Shown: piece after piece, positions 6,167 to 6,729 of the stretch
Layout of the letters: the number at the start of each line of letters is the position of its first letter
How positions within the stretch are numbered: position 1 is the stretch's first letter
NCBI GenBank assembly: GCA_025937075.1
Contig: JAICSD010000251.1
Location: forward strand, 1-6,729
Reading direction: 5' to 3'
Origin: Vicinamibacteria bacterium
GTDB lineage: Bacteria > Acidobacteriota > Vicinamibacteria > Vicinamibacterales > 2-12-FULL-66-21
DNA: 6,729 nucleotides
Notes under the pieces: model-generated
The model's input: the letters and a program-made list of their open reading frames with translations, nothing else
Databases searched by the model: none
Told to the model about the DNA's origin: nothing
Made by a program: the position numbers and the translations under genes

Positions 6167-6541
6167 ATGCCCAAGAACGCGTACGACACACCGCAGGAAG
6201 CCGCCGCTGCGTTCGGCGTCGGCAAGCTCACGCGCCACATCTTCATCTGTCTCGGTCCCGACTGCGTCGAACCGGAAGCGGGAGAAGCGACGTGGGTGTA
6301 TGTGAAGAGGCGTTTGAAGGAATTGAACATCGCGGGACCTGATGGGCCGTGCTACCGCACGAAGTGCCAGTGCCTGCGCATCTGCACGCAAGGTCCGATC
6401 TGCGTCGTGTATCCGGAAGGGACGTGGTATCGCAGAGTGACACCCGAGAACGCGGAGCGCATTATCCAGCAACACCTCATCGGCGGCAACATCGTGGAGG
6501 ACCTCTGCTTCGCGCGGAATCCGCTGCCCAAGCCGGTGTAG
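6167..6541 (+). CDS. Thioredoxin-fold [2Fe-2S] ferredoxin (NuoE-like)
   Basis: Small soluble electron carrier of 124 residues, in the family that contains the Shethna-type ferredoxins and the C-terminal half of NuoE. After a short N-terminal segment, the first strand [10 protein letters not shown] (24-33) supplies Cys28 and Cys33. The second pair comes from CLRICTQGP (69-77), Cys69 and Cys73. The spacing C-x4-C ... C-x3-C is that of NuoE, whereas most stand-alone members have a longer gap in the first pair. The following strand VVYPEGTWY (80-88) and the helix [15 protein letters not shown] (93-107) are the standard end of the fold. Four further cysteines (62, 67, 79, 114) are not expected ligands. 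ATG at 6167 is the only plausible start, because an in-frame stop (TGA at 6158-6160) lies just before it; it lacks a clear ribosome-binding site. The redox partner is unknown and no complex I genes are in view. Confidence 0.9.
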   Translation: MPKNAYDTPQEAAAAFGVGKLTRHIFICLGPDCVEPEAGEATWVYVKRRLKELNIAGPDGPCYRTKCQCLRICTQGPICVVYPEGTWYRRVTPENAERIIQQHLIGGNIVEDLCFARNPLPKPV

Positions 6542-6729
6542 CGCGTGCGTCGGCGTGGACGTGCAGGGAGGAGCGAAGCGCTACAGGAGCGAGCGAACGG
6601 CGTGAGCGAGCCACGCGAACGGAGCGGGGCACGGGGTCCCCGCGAGTGAGTGTGTAAGAGAGTCCGAAGGCGAAAGCCCCAACGATGTAAGAGGGCGAGC
6701 GAACGGCGTGAGCGTGTGGGGGAGTCCGA
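6542..6729. repeat. Purine-rich noncoding tail with short direct repeats
   Basis: No convincing gene in the last 188 bases. A 20-base unit GCGAGCGAACGGCGTGAGCG occurs exactly twice, at 6589-6608 and 6695-6714. Its core GCGAACGG also occurs at 6615-6622. GTAAGAG (6654-6660, 6687-6693) and GAGTCCGA (6660-6667, 6722-6729) each occur twice. A short GC palindrome, CGGGGTCCCCG (6632-6642), lies between them and could act as a weak transcription end for the ferredoxin gene, without a T-run. The last repeat touches the window edge, so the repeat tract probably continues. Confidence 0.6.

Noticed and set aside
4834..6342. 502-residue open frame on the plus strand across the SDR, acidic and ferredoxin genes
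   Set aside because: It crosses three well-supported genes and includes a Ser run that is the complement of the Asp/Glu tract; no family features.
6589..6714. CRISPR-like repeats at the right edge
   Set aside because: Only two exact copies with unequal related words between them, no regular spacing and no cas genes.

Overview
This is a GC-rich bacterial chromosomal stretch with tightly packed genes, short intergenic gaps, four-base start/stop overlaps and strong codon bias. The gene complement is a stand-alone LIG-POL LigD, an ABC-2 exporter with a secreted partner, an SDR with a C-terminal tail, and a NuoE-like ferredoxin. Together with the base composition this suggests a soil bacterium, and Acidobacteriota (Vicinamibacteria-like) is my best guess. 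That placement is an impression: no marker gene in the window settles it. I see no mobile element, CRISPR array, tRNA or rRNA.

Positions 1-2658 (minus strand) hold a three-gene operon read right to left: an ABC ATPase, an ABC-2-type permease with a large non-membrane domain near its C-terminus, and a secreted LamG/DUF1080-like protein that runs off the left edge. The ATPase and permease overlap by about 14 bases if the favoured TTG start is right. The permease and the secreted protein overlap as ATGA. The three products are probably made together as one envelope export or remodelling system of unknown substrate.

Positions 2659-2720 are a 62-bp divergent promoter region. Each strand carries a -10-like hexamer only 8-9 bases before a start codon, which suggests leaderless or nearly leaderless transcripts.

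Positions 2721-4763 (plus strand) encode LigD, the multifunctional ligase-polymerase of bacterial non-homologous end joining. Its domain order is ligase then polymerase, and there is no phosphoesterase domain. No Ku gene lies in the window.

Positions 4813-6062 (minus strand, convergent with ligD) hold a 56-residue extremely acidic protein followed directly by a short-chain dehydrogenase/reductase with a C-terminal extension and a predicted membrane segment. These two look translationally linked.

Positions 6167-6541 (plus strand, divergent from the acidic protein) encode a small thioredoxin-fold [2Fe-2S] ferredoxin with NuoE-type cysteine spacing. The last 188 bases have no convincing gene and contain short purine-rich direct repeats that probably continue past the edge.
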